Positions 8,888 to 20,006 are shown, counted from the first letter of the stretch. The stretch is 37,856 nucleotides of DNA from Bacteroides sp. (GCA_011056635.1 DSEO01000322.1:1-37856), one strand, 5' to 3'. Numbers and translations: made by a program. Notes: generated by a model not told the origin, from the letters alone.

Positions 8888-9274
8888 TTATTTTAAAAAG
8901 GTCGGCTTGCTCAGGTTGGATTGGGATGTATTGAGACTGCGGATGTAATAATTCAGTTTGAATGAGATATCCTTGAGACTGGTAAGCAGTTCTTCCCCTT
9001 TTTCAGGTGCCAGCAATTTTCTTCTGGTTGCCTTACCCACCCAGTTCATGGTTTCACATAAGGATCCTCTTGCAAAATATGAAAACCTTTTTCTGTCAGG
9101 AAAGGAATATCTGCCAAAAGCTTCACTCAAATTCGCGGATATGGAGTCTGCTGCCCTGGTCAGTTGTTTGCCAACAGTGTCCTGATTGAATCTGTTCCAT
9201 CCCTGTACCTCATCCCAAATACAATCGGACAGATGGTCTGAAATCTCGATAAGTCTAAATCTACTAAGATCCAC
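8888..9274 (-). CDS. Four-helix-bundle protein (S23/IVS family, Avd-like)
   Basis: The 128-residue product matches the four-helix-bundle family (TIGR02436), found in 23S rRNA intervening sequences and related to the Avd protein of diversity-generating retroelements. The diagnostic helix-2 region reads TRAADSISANLSEAFGR, followed by a GSLCETMNWV helix where the family has GSLAELETQL. The start codon is GTG at 9274; no ATG is available. The family is small, basic, forms pentamers in Avd, and is thought to bind nucleic acid. There is no rRNA, reverse transcriptase or template/variable repeat in the window. The gene is an isolated cassette with tandem arrays on both sides. Confidence 0.85.
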   Translation of the reverse strand: MDLSRFRLIEISDHLSDCIWDEVQGWNRFNQDTVGKQLTRAADSISANLSEAFGRYSFPDRKRFSYFARGSLCETMNWVGKATRRKLLAPEKGEELLTSLKDISFKLNYYIRSLNTSQSNLSKPTFLK

Positions 9275-9350
9275 AGTTTTACCTATTAATGTGTGAAATC
9301 CGGACTTGATCAGCCCGCGAAACCTAACTTTTCTTCTAACTTTACATATC

Positions 9351-9410
9351 TAACTCAACTAACTCAACTAACTCAACTAACTCAACTAACTCAACTAACT
9401 CAACTAACTC
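9351..9410 (+). repeat. 9-bp tandem array, six TAACTCAAC units plus a partial
   Basis: Six perfect TAACTCAAC units span 9351-9404, followed by a partial TAACTC. On the opposite strand the unit contains GAGTTA, the core that also appears in the 8754-8870 array, so the two arrays flank the four-helix-bundle gene in inverted orientation. If the ATPase frame is extended upstream, the array reads as a Leu-Thr-Gln repeat. The ATPase start at 9419 makes that extension unnecessary. Confidence 0.95.
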
Positions 9411-9418
9411 TTTTCACC

Positions 9419-10597
9419 ATGTACCTACGTAAATTCTCATTCAAGGAAAATGCCGGGAAAAAGATTGAATGGCTGATCGACAACGTGAACCTGGGGGAAA
9501 TTAACCTGGTGGTGGGGAAAAATGCAAGCGGCAAGACCAGGACCCTGAATGCACTGTCGGACCTGGTGGAGATGCTGCTGGGAAGAGGAACGAACGCCAC
9601 GGGGCCGGTCAGATATGAGGTGCTGTTCCGGAACGGGGACAATGCGATGAAATACGAGCTTGAGTATGACCTGGATTCCGTTCAGCTGGAGCGTTTGTAT
9701 ATGGATGAGGAGCTGGTGCTGGACCGCGGGGATGAAGGAAAGGGCAGGATCAAGTACGAAGCCACGCCCGGTTCCATTTACCTGGATTTCGGGATCCCCC
9801 ATGAACAGCTGGCCTGTTATGCAAAAAGGGACAGGCTGCAGCATCCGTTTATTGAAAGGATCCATGAATGGGCTGTGAATTTACGGCGGTTTGACTTCAG
9901 CGGTGAACTGGGGAAGCACAAATATGCGCTGAAGTCCTCCTTTGAGGAGAAGGAGATTGATCTGGGTGTGACCCGGAATTCCCTGGTGCCCATTGTGTCG
10001 GTTGCCACGGCGAGGGATGATGCATTCAAGGAACGGGTGATCCGGGATATGTCCGAAATCGATTATGATCTGGAGGATTTCGGCATCATCCGTTATTCGG
10101 AACCTTACAGCAAAAGCAGCGAGGACAGGTATGCGGTGTATGTGACCGAGGTCGGTCTGGAGAAGCAGGTAACACAACGGGATATTTCACAGGGGATGTT
10201 CAGGGCCTTCTCCGTCCTTGTTCAGCTCAATTATTACATCCTGTGCGGTAGACAAGGACTGGTGATCATCGATGATATCGGAGAGGGCCTGGATTTCAAG
10301 CGGGCCACCCATCTGGTGCAGTTGCTTATCGACAAGGCCAGGGAGTCCTCCCTCCAGCTGATCATGTCCACCAATGACTCTTTTATCATGAATGCGGTGG
10401 ATATCCGGCACTGGGCGGTATTGCAGCGTGAGGGAAATAAGATCAGCCTTTTCAACTACGAAAATTCGAAGGAGATCTTCGAAGAATTCAAGTTTACCGG
10501 GCTCAATAATTTCGATTTTTATGCAAGCGAATTCTTCAAATCCGGTTTCAGGGACATGGACCTTGAGGAAGATGTGAACGGGGAAGTGGAAGAATGA
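9419..10597 (+). CDS. AAA/ABC-type ATPase of the OLD/AriA-like group
   Basis: The start at 9419 (392 residues) is chosen because the protein then opens with the usual beta strand and P-loop; a GTG or ATG further upstream would only add array-encoded residues. Walker A is GKNASGKT (33-40). The ABC-like signature is DISQGMFRAF near 255-264. Walker B is VIIDD (282-286), followed by IGEGLDF, so the usual catalytic Glu is Asp. STNDSF follows at the switch position. This is the layout of AAA_15/AAA_21 ATPases that act with TOPRIM effectors in OLD, Gabija and PARIS systems. Its stop overlaps the start of the next gene by 4 bases (ATGA), showing translational coupling to the TOPRIM-like partner. It is probably a sensor ATPase in a two-gene module. 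Confidence 0.8.
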   Translation: MYLRKFSFKENAGKKIEWLIDNVNLGEINLVVGKNASGKTRTLNALSDLVEMLLGRGTNATGPVRYEVLFRNGDNAMKYELEYDLDSVQLERLYMDEELVLDRGDEGKGRIKYEATPGSIYLDFGIPHEQLACYAKRDRLQHPFIERIHEWAVNLRRFDFSGELGKHKYALKSSFEEKEIDLGVTRNSLVPIVSVATARDDAFKERVIRDMSEIDYDLEDFGIIRYSEPYSKSSEDRYAVYVTEVGLEKQVTQRDISQGMFRAFSVLVQLNYYILCGRQGLVIIDDIGEGLDFKRATHLVQLLIDKARESSLQLIMSTNDSFIMNAVDIRHWAVLQREGNKISLFNYENSKEIFEEFKFTGLNNFDFYASEFFKSGFRDMDLEEDVNGEVEE

Positions 10598-11301
10598 GGA
10601 AACTTGCCATATTTGTGGAAGGTCTTACCGAGCAGATCCTGGTCCGCCGCATGCTTGATTCGGTCATGGACAGAAATCGGATCGCAGTCCAGACCGTGAA
10701 GATCACAGGCGGGCACAATATCAGGATGTCATTCACCGTGATGACAGCAGCCCATGTGGATAACCTGACCGATTATTATGTGCTGATTTATGACTGCGGG
10801 GGAGAAAGCAATGTGAAGGGCTACCTGATGGCACACAGGCAGAAGCTGGTTTCGAATGGTTACTCCATGATCCTGGGGTTGAGGGATGTCTATCCCAATT
10901 TTACCAGGGAGGAGGTGGGGAGATTGCTCAGGGGACTGAATTACCAGCTGCCGCAGAAAAAGGCCCCTACCCAGATATATCTGGCGATCATGGAAACGGA
11001 AGCCTGGCTTCTGGGAGAATATAAACACTTCAAGAAAGTTTCAAGAAAACTCACTCCGGCCTTTATCGAGAAACATCTTGGTTTCAATCCGGCCACAGAG
11101 AATATGGAAGATCGGGAACACCCCTCCCTGGATATGAAAGCGGTGTACCGGCTCGCGGGACATGATTACACCAAGAAAAGAGAACGGCTGATCGCTGTGG
11201 TCAATAAACTGGACCTGAATTACTTTACGCATGGACTGGCGGAAAAGATGCCCAGCCTCGGAAAGTTCGTTAATGGACTGGAACAGTTCTTTATTTCCTG
11301 A
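10594..11301 (+). CDS. TOPRIM-like partner protein (DUF4276/DUF4435-type), putative nuclease effector
   Basis: This 235-residue protein opens with the TOPRIM-like strand and acid FVEGLTE (E9, E13). It then has LIYDCGG (D67), GLRDVYP (D98) and a late IMETEAWLL motif (E134, E136) that resembles the HEFEALLF-type signature of DUF4276 proteins. Such proteins pair with AAA ATPases, as AriB does with AriA in PARIS. TOPRIM acids bind Mg2+ for nucleic-acid cleavage. The 4-base overlap with the ATPase gene shows the two are made together. A defence role is inference from architecture. No other defence gene is nearby, and the exact Pfam family is uncertain without a profile search. Confidence 0.6.
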   Translation: MRKLAIFVEGLTEQILVRRMLDSVMDRNRIAVQTVKITGGHNIRMSFTVMTAAHVDNLTDYYVLIYDCGGESNVKGYLMAHRQKLVSNGYSMILGLRDVYPNFTREEVGRLLRGLNYQLPQKKAPTQIYLAIMETEAWLLGEYKHFKKVSRKLTPAFIEKHLGFNPATENMEDREHPSLDMKAVYRLAGHDYTKKRERLIAVVNKLDLNYFTHGLAEKMPSLGKFVNGLEQFFIS

Positions 11302-13688
<2,387 letters not shown>

Positions 13689-13708
13689 ACCATAAGACGA
13701 TCCCTGCA

Positions 13709-15916
13709 GTGATAAAGCAAATTTTCCTTCTGACCGGTCTAGTGCTCATCATCGGATGCGGCACGGATACAGACTCCGGTGAAAAAATAAGTTATGAATA
13801 CCCCTGGTACAATCCTGCAATTTCCTTTGAGGACAGGCTGACCATGCTGATGGATGAGATGACCACCGGGGAGAAGATCAGTCAGCTGCTTTACAACGCC
13901 CCGGCCATCGAACGCCTGGGAGTGCCGGAGTACAACTGGTGGAACGAGGCATTGCACGGTGTGGCCCGCAACGGCAGGGCAACGGTATTCCCCCAGACCA
14001 TCGGGCTTGCGGCGACCTTTGATAAAGACCTCATTTACAGAGTATACAGCGCAATATCAGATGAAGCCAGGGCAAAATTCAAAGTATCGGTGGACATAGG
14101 CAACCGGGGGCGCTATGCCGGTCTCACCTTCTGGACCCCCAATATCAACATATTCAGGGATCCGAGGTGGGGAAGGGGCATGGAGACTTACGGGGAAGAC
14201 CCCTACCTGACTTCCCAACTGGGTATGGCATGTGTGAAAGGTCTTCAGGGGGATCATCCCAGGTACCTCAAAACCGGAGCCTGTGCCAAACATTTTGCGG
14301 TGCATTCCGGACCCGAAGCTATCCGGCATGAATTCAATGCGGTTGTGGGAATGAAGGATCTCCATGAAACCTACCTGCCCGCATTCAGGGCACTGGTGAC
14401 CGAAGCCAACGTGGAATCGGTCATGGGAGCCTACAACCGGGTCAACGGTGAACCGGCCTGTGCCAGCAGGCTTCTTCTGCGTGATATCCTCCTGGACAGC
14501 TGGAATTTCAAGGGACATATCCTCAGCGATTGCTGGGCGCTTCAGGATATTCACCGGGATCATCAGGTGACCCGAACTCCGGCCGAATCTGCCGCACTCG
14601 CCCTGAACATGGGTGTGAGCCTGAATTGCGGGGATGTTTTTCCCTACCTGGGAGAAGCCCTGGAGCAGGGACTGGTCACGGAGGCAACCATTGATGAACG
14701 GCTGGCCACGCTTTTTATCACCCGGTTTGAACTGGGTCTCTTTGACCCCCCGGAAATGAATCCCTACAATGATGTGGATGAAAGCGTGATCAACTGTGAA
14801 GCACACATTCAGCTGGCTTACGAATCGGCTGTCAAGTCACTGGTCCTGCTGAAAAACAGCAACAATACCCTTCCCCTGGACCCTGGGATCAGATCCATAT
14901 TCGTGACCGGACCCCAGGCCAATAACGGCGAAGTGCTGATCGGCAATTATTACGGAATGAGCGGATCACTGGTGAATATCCTGGAAGGGATCACCTCCCG
15001 GGTAAGTGCCGGGACCACCATCAGTTACAGGTATGGGGTATTGGAATACTGGGAAAACATCAATCCCATGAACTATACCATCCAGGATGCAGACCGGTCA
15101 GATGCCATGGTTGCTGTGATGGGTATTTCCGGACTTTTGGAAGGGGAAGAGGGGGCTTCCATTGCGTCTTCCACCAAGGGAGACCGGCTTGACCTGAACC
15201 TTCCCCCCAATCAGCTTGCGTTCCTGAAAGAGCTCAGGGCAGCCAATGAGAAGCCGCTGATCGTGGTGATGACCGGCGGAAGCCCCATGACCATGCCAGA
15301 GGTGGAAGAACTGGCGGATGCCATCCTCTGGGTCTGGTACCCGGGGCAGGAGGGCGGCAATGCCGTGGCCGATGTGCTTTTCGGGAAACGGGTACCCTCG
15401 GGTAAGTTGCCCATTACCTTTCCGCTGTCGGTGGATCAGCTCCCGGAATTTGAGGACTATTCCATGAAGGAGCGCACTTACAGGTACGCGACTTCCAAGC
15501 CGCTATACCCTTTCGGGTACGGTCTTTCCTATGCGGATTTCAGTATCGGTGAACTAACATTGAATAAGGAGGAAGTACAGCCGGACGAGAAACTGACTGT
15601 AACGGTGCAGTTGAAAAACAGGAGCGATCTGGCTGCCGAGGAGGTCGTCCAGTTATACATCACTGTTCCCGGGGGACAGGCGGATCAGCCGCTCTGGTCC
15701 CTGAGGGATTTTAAAAGGGTATCCCTCGGGGCGGGAGCATCGGCTGAAATTGCTTTTGAGCTGGACAGGGAAGATATGGTGCAGTTTGATGCCGGGGGAA
15801 ATCCGGTGGTGGCACCCGGGAGCTACAGGGTGCATGTGGGCAATGCATCTCCCGGCGAACGGAGCAGGGAGCTTGGCGTGGAAATGGTATCCGGTACGTT
15901 CAGGGTTGCGGAGTAA
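13709..15916 (+). CDS. Glycoside hydrolase family 3 lipoprotein, beta-xylosidase-like
   Basis: The 735-residue protein starts at GTG, needed to give the lipoprotein signal LVLIIGC with lipidated Cys17. It is therefore probably anchored in the outer or inner membrane. The GH3 N-terminal barrel has WWNEALHG, GRGMETYGEDPYL, GACAKHFAVHSG and the nucleophile motif SDCWAL with D274. The SDC form is typical of GH3 beta-xylosidases rather than SDW beta-glucosidases. The second domain holds the likely acid/base region EGEEGAS and the PYPFGYGLSY-like linker, followed by a fibronectin-III-like C terminus. It releases terminal sugars from oligosaccharides. The xylose transporter and isomerase downstream in the window agree with xylo-oligosaccharide use. 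The last 17 bases overlap the convergent metVF gene. Confidence 0.88.
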   Translation: MIKQIFLLTGLVLIIGCGTDTDSGEKISYEYPWYNPAISFEDRLTMLMDEMTTGEKISQLLYNAPAIERLGVPEYNWWNEALHGVARNGRATVFPQTIGLAATFDKDLIYRVYSAISDEARAKFKVSVDIGNRGRYAGLTFWTPNINIFRDPRWGRGMETYGEDPYLTSQLGMACVKGLQGDHPRYLKTGACAKHFAVHSGPEAIRHEFNAVVGMKDLHETYLPAFRALVTEANVESVMGAYNRVNGEPACASRLLLRDILLDSWNFKGHILSDCWALQDIHRDHQVTRTPAESAALALNMGVSLNCGDVFPYLGEALEQGLVTEATIDERLATLFITRFELGLFDPPEMNPYNDVDESVINCEAHIQLAYESAVKSLVLLKNSNNTLPLDPGIRSIFVTGPQANNGEVLIGNYYGMSGSLVNILEGITSRVSAGTTISYRYGVLEYWENINPMNYTIQDADRSDAMVAVMGISGLLEGEEGASIASSTKGDRLDLNLPPNQLAFLKELRAANEKPLIVVMTGGSPMTMPEVEELADAILWVWYPGQEGGNAVADVLFGKRVPSGKLPITFPLSVDQLPEFEDYSMKERTYRYATSKPLYPFGYGLSYADFSIGELTLNKEEVQPDEKLTVTVQLKNRSDLAAEEVVQLYITVPGGQADQPLWSLRDFKRVSLGAGASAEIAFELDREDMVQFDAGGNPVVAPGSYRVHVGNASPGERSRELGVEMVSGTFRVAE

Positions 15917-17345
15917 GTGCCGCTTCCCGTATGATGCGGGGAAGGATGGCCTCCCAGCCCACGGACATAAGGTGGAGCCCGTGGATGCCCTGCTTTGATT
16001 TGATTTTTTCTATGATCCCCAGCGCGATCTCCACGCCCACCTCCTCGTAATCGTCCTCACGTGCCTGTTCAAAACGATTGAGGATCATTTCAGGCACCCG
16101 GACCCCGGGGATCGTATGGTGCAGATAATTTGCCATCCGCTTGCTTCGGATGGGAGTGACCCCGGCGAGAATATAGACCTTTCCCAGCACATCTCTTTTA
16201 TAAAGTGCTTCCAGCCATTCATCCAGTCCCTCCGGATCAAAGATTACATTGGTCTGAAAGAACTGGGCTCCCGCATGGATCTTTTTCTGTTCCCTGAGGG
16301 CCTGGAACCGCGGTTCCGACGCAAAGGGTGAGGCGGCGGCACCCAGGAACAGCCGGGGTGGGGATTTCATTTTTCTTCCGTCCAGGTAGATGCCTTCATC
16401 CCTCATTCGTCTGAGGATCCAGAGCATCTGCACGGCATCCATGTCCAGAATGTTGGTATTGCTGGTGGGTGTGGGTCCGATCCTGGCATGATCCCCTGTG
16501 ATGCAAAGCACATTCCGGACACCCATCACGTTGGCGCCCACCACATCCGATTGCAGTCCGCTCCGGGTCTTGTCCCGCGCCGCGATCTGAAGCACCGGAT
16601 CCACACCCAGTTCCGAAGCTACCTTGCAGCAGGCCATGCTGGACATGCGGGGACTGGCAGAGGCGCTGTCTGTGAAATTCACGGCGGCCACAAGCTCCCT
16701 GACCATTTCAATATCCCTTGTGAGCTTGCCGGTGGCAGTCCCCAGGGGAGGTGAAATTTCAGCGGTGATCACGAATTTTCCCGAGCGAAGCTGCTGCTCA
16801 AGCGGAGAAATCGGTTCTGCATAGGCGGGAGGGTGGTACTGGGAGTCCCCCTGCCACCAGCCGGGTTGCCTGACCGGTCTGAAAACCCCCTCCCAGGCAT
16901 CGGCCTTTTTTTCTTTGTCCCCCGATACAAGACTTCTCAGGAATTTTCCCGTGCCGAAGCGACGGACCGAACGGAACACATCCCCCCAGGTCTCGGTACC
17001 CACCTTGTCCCAGTCCAGGGGTGGGAGGACTTCCAGCAGCTTTTCCTCCCGGCCCATCCGGAAGGACCGGTCGTAGATCCTGTACCAGATGCAGGGCCGG
17101 GTCTCATCCACATAGCACCTTTCGGGGGTGGAGCCTCCGCAGGGACCGTTCCTCATGCCCTTGGGACACTCCATGGGACAGATGAAGGCCGTTTCCTGCA
17201 GCAGGCAGTTCCCGCACATTCTGCAACCGAAAAGGGGGCCTTTCGTCAGCCGTTCAATTTTTCTCAACAGCCGCTTACCGAATTTTTCCTTCTTGAAGGG
17301 AAGGAAAGGAGGCTGCCATCTTCTGCCGGGGGTGAAGAGTGCCAT
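15900..17345 (-). CDS. metF: MetV-MetF fusion: methylenetetrahydrofolate reductase with N-terminal Cys-rich domain
   Basis: Residues 1-150 carry the MetV-like domain (usually called methylene-THF reductase C-terminal), with cysteines at 41, 44, 47, 56, 60 and 69, likely zinc or FeS ligands. Residues from about 190 form the MetF TIM barrel: ITAEISPPLG, then ARDKTRSGLQSD and VLCITGDH for flavin and folate binding. Acetogens usually encode MetV (about 210 aa) and MetF (about 290 aa) separately, so this 481-residue protein is a fusion. It interconverts methylene-THF and methyl-THF. The start codon overlaps the methyltransferase stop by 1 base (TGATG). It is the last gene of the minus-strand one-carbon operon. 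Confidence 0.88.
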   Translation of the reverse strand: MALFTPGRRWQPPFLPFKKEKFGKRLLRKIERLTKGPLFGCRMCGNCLLQETAFICPMECPKGMRNGPCGGSTPERCYVDETRPCIWYRIYDRSFRMGREEKLLEVLPPLDWDKVGTETWGDVFRSVRRFGTGKFLRSLVSGDKEKKADAWEGVFRPVRQPGWWQGDSQYHPPAYAEPISPLEQQLRSGKFVITAEISPPLGTATGKLTRDIEMVRELVAAVNFTDSASASPRMSSMACCKVASELGVDPVLQIAARDKTRSGLQSDVVGANVMGVRNVLCITGDHARIGPTPTSNTNILDMDAVQMLWILRRMRDEGIYLDGRKMKSPPRLFLGAAASPFASEPRFQALREQKKIHAGAQFFQTNVIFDPEGLDEWLEALYKRDVLGKVYILAGVTPIRSKRMANYLHHTIPGVRVPEMILNRFEQAREDDYEEVGVEIALGIIEKIKSKQGIHGLHLMSVGWEAILPRIIREAALTPQP

Positions 17346-18184
17346 CAGGATGGATTTGTAAAAAATTCCACGTACCGCATGGCATATTCATCCCTGGCCA
17401 TTACCAGGTCTGCGGCCCTGACCAGTGCGGTGATCTTCATCGGATTGGCAATGGGGCAGGTCAGCCCGTTCCAGATGGACAGTGCCATGTAGGCATCATT
17501 CAGCACTTCCCTTCCGGGCAGTCCGAATGAAATGTTGCTTGCACCCTGTGTGATGTTCATTCCCAGCCGGTCGTGGACCAGTTGAATGGTCTCCAGGGTG
17601 ACCAGGCATGCATTGGGATCGGCACTGACTGCCATGGCCATGGGATCGATGATCACATCCTCCTGTCTGATCCCCATGCTGACGGCACGTTCCACAATTT
17701 TTTCCGCGATGCGGAACCGTTTCTCCGGATCGTGGGTGATACCCGCATCATCCATGACCAGTCCGATGATTGCCGCACCGTACTCTTTGACCATGGGAAG
17801 GATTGCCTGCAGCGATTTTTCCTCTCCGTTCACCGAATTGATCAGCGGTTTACCGACGGCAATCTTCAGTGCAGCTTCTATGGCTTTCGGATTGGGAGAG
17901 TCCAGGCAAAGGGGAATGTCAAAATGATCCTGCAGGGAGGCAATTGTTTCCGGCAGCAGCGATTCATCGTCCACACCGGGATACCCCACATTCACATCCA
18001 GTACTTCCGCTCCCGCCTCGATTTGCTGCCGTGCCAGCTGGTGGACATAGTCAAAATTGTGTGCTGACAATGTCTCCACCAGTTTCTTCCTGCGGGTGGG
18101 ATTGATGCTTTCACCGATGATCACCACGGGCCCGCCGGTATTGATCTCCACTTCCTTTGATTTCCCTCTCAGAATTGTTTTCAT
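17345..18184 (-). CDS. Methyltetrahydrofolate:corrinoid methyltransferase (AcsE/MtgA-like)
   Basis: The 279-residue pterin-binding TIM barrel (DHPS-like) carries GESINPTRRK, LDVNVGYPG, CLDSPN, INSVNGE and SNISFGLPGR, which line up with the methyl-THF binding site of AcsE and the MetH folate domain. It moves a methyl group between THF and the Co of a corrinoid protein, here most likely the product at 21022. Genuine dihydropteroate synthases have different pABA/pterin motifs and a folate gene neighbourhood, so that is rejected. It sits 20 bases downstream of fhs and 1 base from metVF, forming a folate one-carbon operon. Confidence 0.88.
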   Translation of the reverse strand: MKTILRGKSKEVEINTGGPVVIIGESINPTRRKKLVETLSAHNFDYVHQLARQQIEAGAEVLDVNVGYPGVDDESLLPETIASLQDHFDIPLCLDSPNPKAIEAALKIAVGKPLINSVNGEEKSLQAILPMVKEYGAAIIGLVMDDAGITHDPEKRFRIAEKIVERAVSMGIRQEDVIIDPMAMAVSADPNACLVTLETIQLVHDRLGMNITQGASNISFGLPGREVLNDAYMALSIWNGLTCPIANPMKITALVRAADLVMARDEYAMRYVEFFTNPS

Positions 18185-18204
18185 CCTTGTGGCTTTTTGG
18201 CGGT

Positions 18205-19875
18205 TTACATCAAACCTGTTATATTTCCGTCATTGTCGATGCTGATCTGTTCGGAGGCGGGATGGGCCGGTAACCCGGGCATGCGCATGATGTTGCCGGT
18301 GATGGGGATCAGGAATCCCGCTCCAGATGCAATCTCGATTTCCCTGACGGTGACGATGAAATCCTTGGGCCGTCCCAGTAATTTCGGATTATCGGACAAT
18401 GAATTCTGGGTTTTTGCGATGCATACGGGAAGTTTCTCCAGGCCCAGTTCGGAAATTTTCTTCAGGTCTTTTTTGGCCTGGGCAGTATAATCCACATGCT
18501 CGGCCCCGTATATTTTGGTGGTCAGGGTTTCGATCTTCTTCTTCACATCCCAGTTCCAGTCATACAAGGGTGTAAAGTGTGAAGGACCTGATTCTGCCAC
18601 GCGGACCACTTTTTCTGCAAGATCAAGCGCCCCTTCTCCCCCTTTGGCCCACACTTCCGCAACTGCGATTTCCTTATTCAGCGCCTTTGCCTTGTCCAGA
18701 ATAACCTGAAGTTCCTCCCCTGTATCGGAGCTGAACCTGTTAATTGCGATCACCGGTTTCACATTGAAAAAACTGATGTTCTCCAGGTGTTTTTCAAGGT
18801 TGCATAGCCCCCGCTGCACCGCCTCCGGGTCCGGTTCGGTGAGTTTATCCCGCTCCACTCCGCCGTGGTATTTCAAAGCCCTGACGGTCACCGTGAGTAC
18901 CACAGCTTTTGGCGAGAGTCCGGCACTTTGGCATTTGATGTCAAAGAATTTCTCAGCCCCAAGGTCGAAACCGAACCCGGCTTCGGTAACTGTATACTCG
19001 GAAAAGGTCATGCCCATTTTGGTGGCGATCACGGAATTGGTACCCTGGGCGATATTGGCAAATGGTCCTCCGTGTATGAGGGCGGGATTGCCCTCGATGG
19101 TTTGCACCAGGTTGGGCTTGATGGCATCCTTCAGCAAAGCGGCCATGGCCCCTTCCACTTTCACATCCCTGGCGAATTTGGGTTCTTTTCCGTAGGTGTA
19201 CCCGATAAAAATATTTCCCAGCCGTTTTTTCAGGTCGCTCAGGTCCTTTGCCAGGCAGAGGATGGCCATGATCTCCGAGGCAGCTGTAATATCGAAGCCG
19301 GTCTCCCTGGGTACCCCGTGCGTGGTGCCTCCCAGGCCCACGATGATCCTTCGCAGTGCACGGTCGTTCATGTCCATCACCCGCTTCCAGGATATGGTCC
19401 TTGGATCCAGGTCCAGTCCGTTTGCCGAACTCTGGATCTTGTTATCGATCACTGCAGCAAGCAGATTGTGTGCCTTTTCAATGGCAGCGAAGTCGCCCGT
19501 GAAATGCAGGTTGATGTCCTCCATGGGCAGCACCTGGGAATATCCCCCTCCCGCGGCTCCCCCCTTGATGCCGAAAACCGGACCCAGCGATGGCTCCCTC
19601 AGCACCACCGTGGTTTTCTTTCCCAGCCGGTTCAGCCCTTCTGCGAGACCGATGGACATGGTGGTCTTACCTTCTCCGGCAGGGGTGGGCGTGATGGCGG
19701 ACACCAGCACCAGCTTGCTTTCGGCTGCCTTCTTTTCATCAATGAATGAAAGCGGTATCTTTGCTTTGTATTTTCCGTACATTTCAATGTGCTCTTCGCC
19801 CACACCCAGTTTGCTGGCAATTTCGCCGATGTGGTGAAGTTTTACTTTCCTGGCAATCTCAAGATCGGTCATCAT
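18205..19875 (-). CDS. fhs: Formate-tetrahydrofolate ligase
   Basis: At 556 residues it has full family length. The ATP-binding P-loop is TPAGEGKTT, followed by LREPSLGPVFGIKGGAAGGG, ITAASEIMAILCLA, the FANIAQGTNSV folate-site region and CQSAGLSPKAVVLT. It makes 10-formyl-THF from formate and ATP, or runs in reverse to gain ATP. As the first gene of a set with methyl transfer and methylene-THF reduction it forms most of the methyl branch of the Wood-Ljungdahl pathway. FolD or an equivalent is not in the window. Two adjacent ATGs (19875 and 19872) are possible starts. A strong -7 box lies about 50 bases upstream. Confidence 0.95.
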   Translation of the reverse strand: MMTDLEIARKVKLHHIGEIASKLGVGEEHIEMYGKYKAKIPLSFIDEKKAAESKLVLVSAITPTPAGEGKTTMSIGLAEGLNRLGKKTTVVLREPSLGPVFGIKGGAAGGGYSQVLPMEDINLHFTGDFAAIEKAHNLLAAVIDNKIQSSANGLDLDPRTISWKRVMDMNDRALRRIIVGLGGTTHGVPRETGFDITAASEIMAILCLAKDLSDLKKRLGNIFIGYTYGKEPKFARDVKVEGAMAALLKDAIKPNLVQTIEGNPALIHGGPFANIAQGTNSVIATKMGMTFSEYTVTEAGFGFDLGAEKFFDIKCQSAGLSPKAVVLTVTVRALKYHGGVERDKLTEPDPEAVQRGLCNLEKHLENISFFNVKPVIAINRFSSDTGEELQVILDKAKALNKEIAVAEVWAKGGEGALDLAEKVVRVAESGPSHFTPLYDWNWDVKKKIETLTTKIYGAEHVDYTAQAKKDLKKISELGLEKLPVCIAKTQNSLSDNPKLLGRPKDFIVTVREIEIASGAGFLIPITGNIMRMPGLPAHPASEQISIDNDGNITGLM

Positions 19876-19923
19876 ATGTCAAGTTTAAGGATTCCGTTAC
19901 AGAGCGGGAGCATTCCCTTCATC

Positions 19924-19931
19924 CAAAGGTA
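19924..19931 (-). promoter_or_regulatory. Candidate -7 promoter box for fhs
   Basis: On the minus strand this reads TACCTTTG, an exact TAnnTTTG, about 50 bases before the fhs start. A TTTTTC stretch lies about 16 bases further upstream in place of a -33 TTTG. It suggests that the folate operon has its own promoter, separate from the araC gene 131 bases upstream. Confidence 0.45.
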
Positions 19932-20006
19932 CGGCTTTCGTTATGAAAAAGATAACATCATTCTTGCCGAAACTGATGCTATATTTGCATCTGACGACAA
20001 AAATGA

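Noticed and set aside
8888-9274. Diversity-generating retroelement accessory gene avd
   Set aside because: No reverse transcriptase and no template/variable repeat pair is present; the protein fits the wider S23/four-helix-bundle family.
9293-9418. Upstream extension of the ATPase gene through the tandem array, giving a Leu-Thr-Gln repeat N terminus
   Set aside because: A good ATG at 9419 gives the normal N terminus of the family, and the extension is made almost wholly of array sequence. Units of 9 bases keep frame, so it is open by construction.
17345-18184. Dihydropteroate synthase (folP)
   Set aside because: The barrel is shared, but the motifs and the fhs/metVF/corrinoid context are those of methyl-THF:corrinoid methyltransferases.
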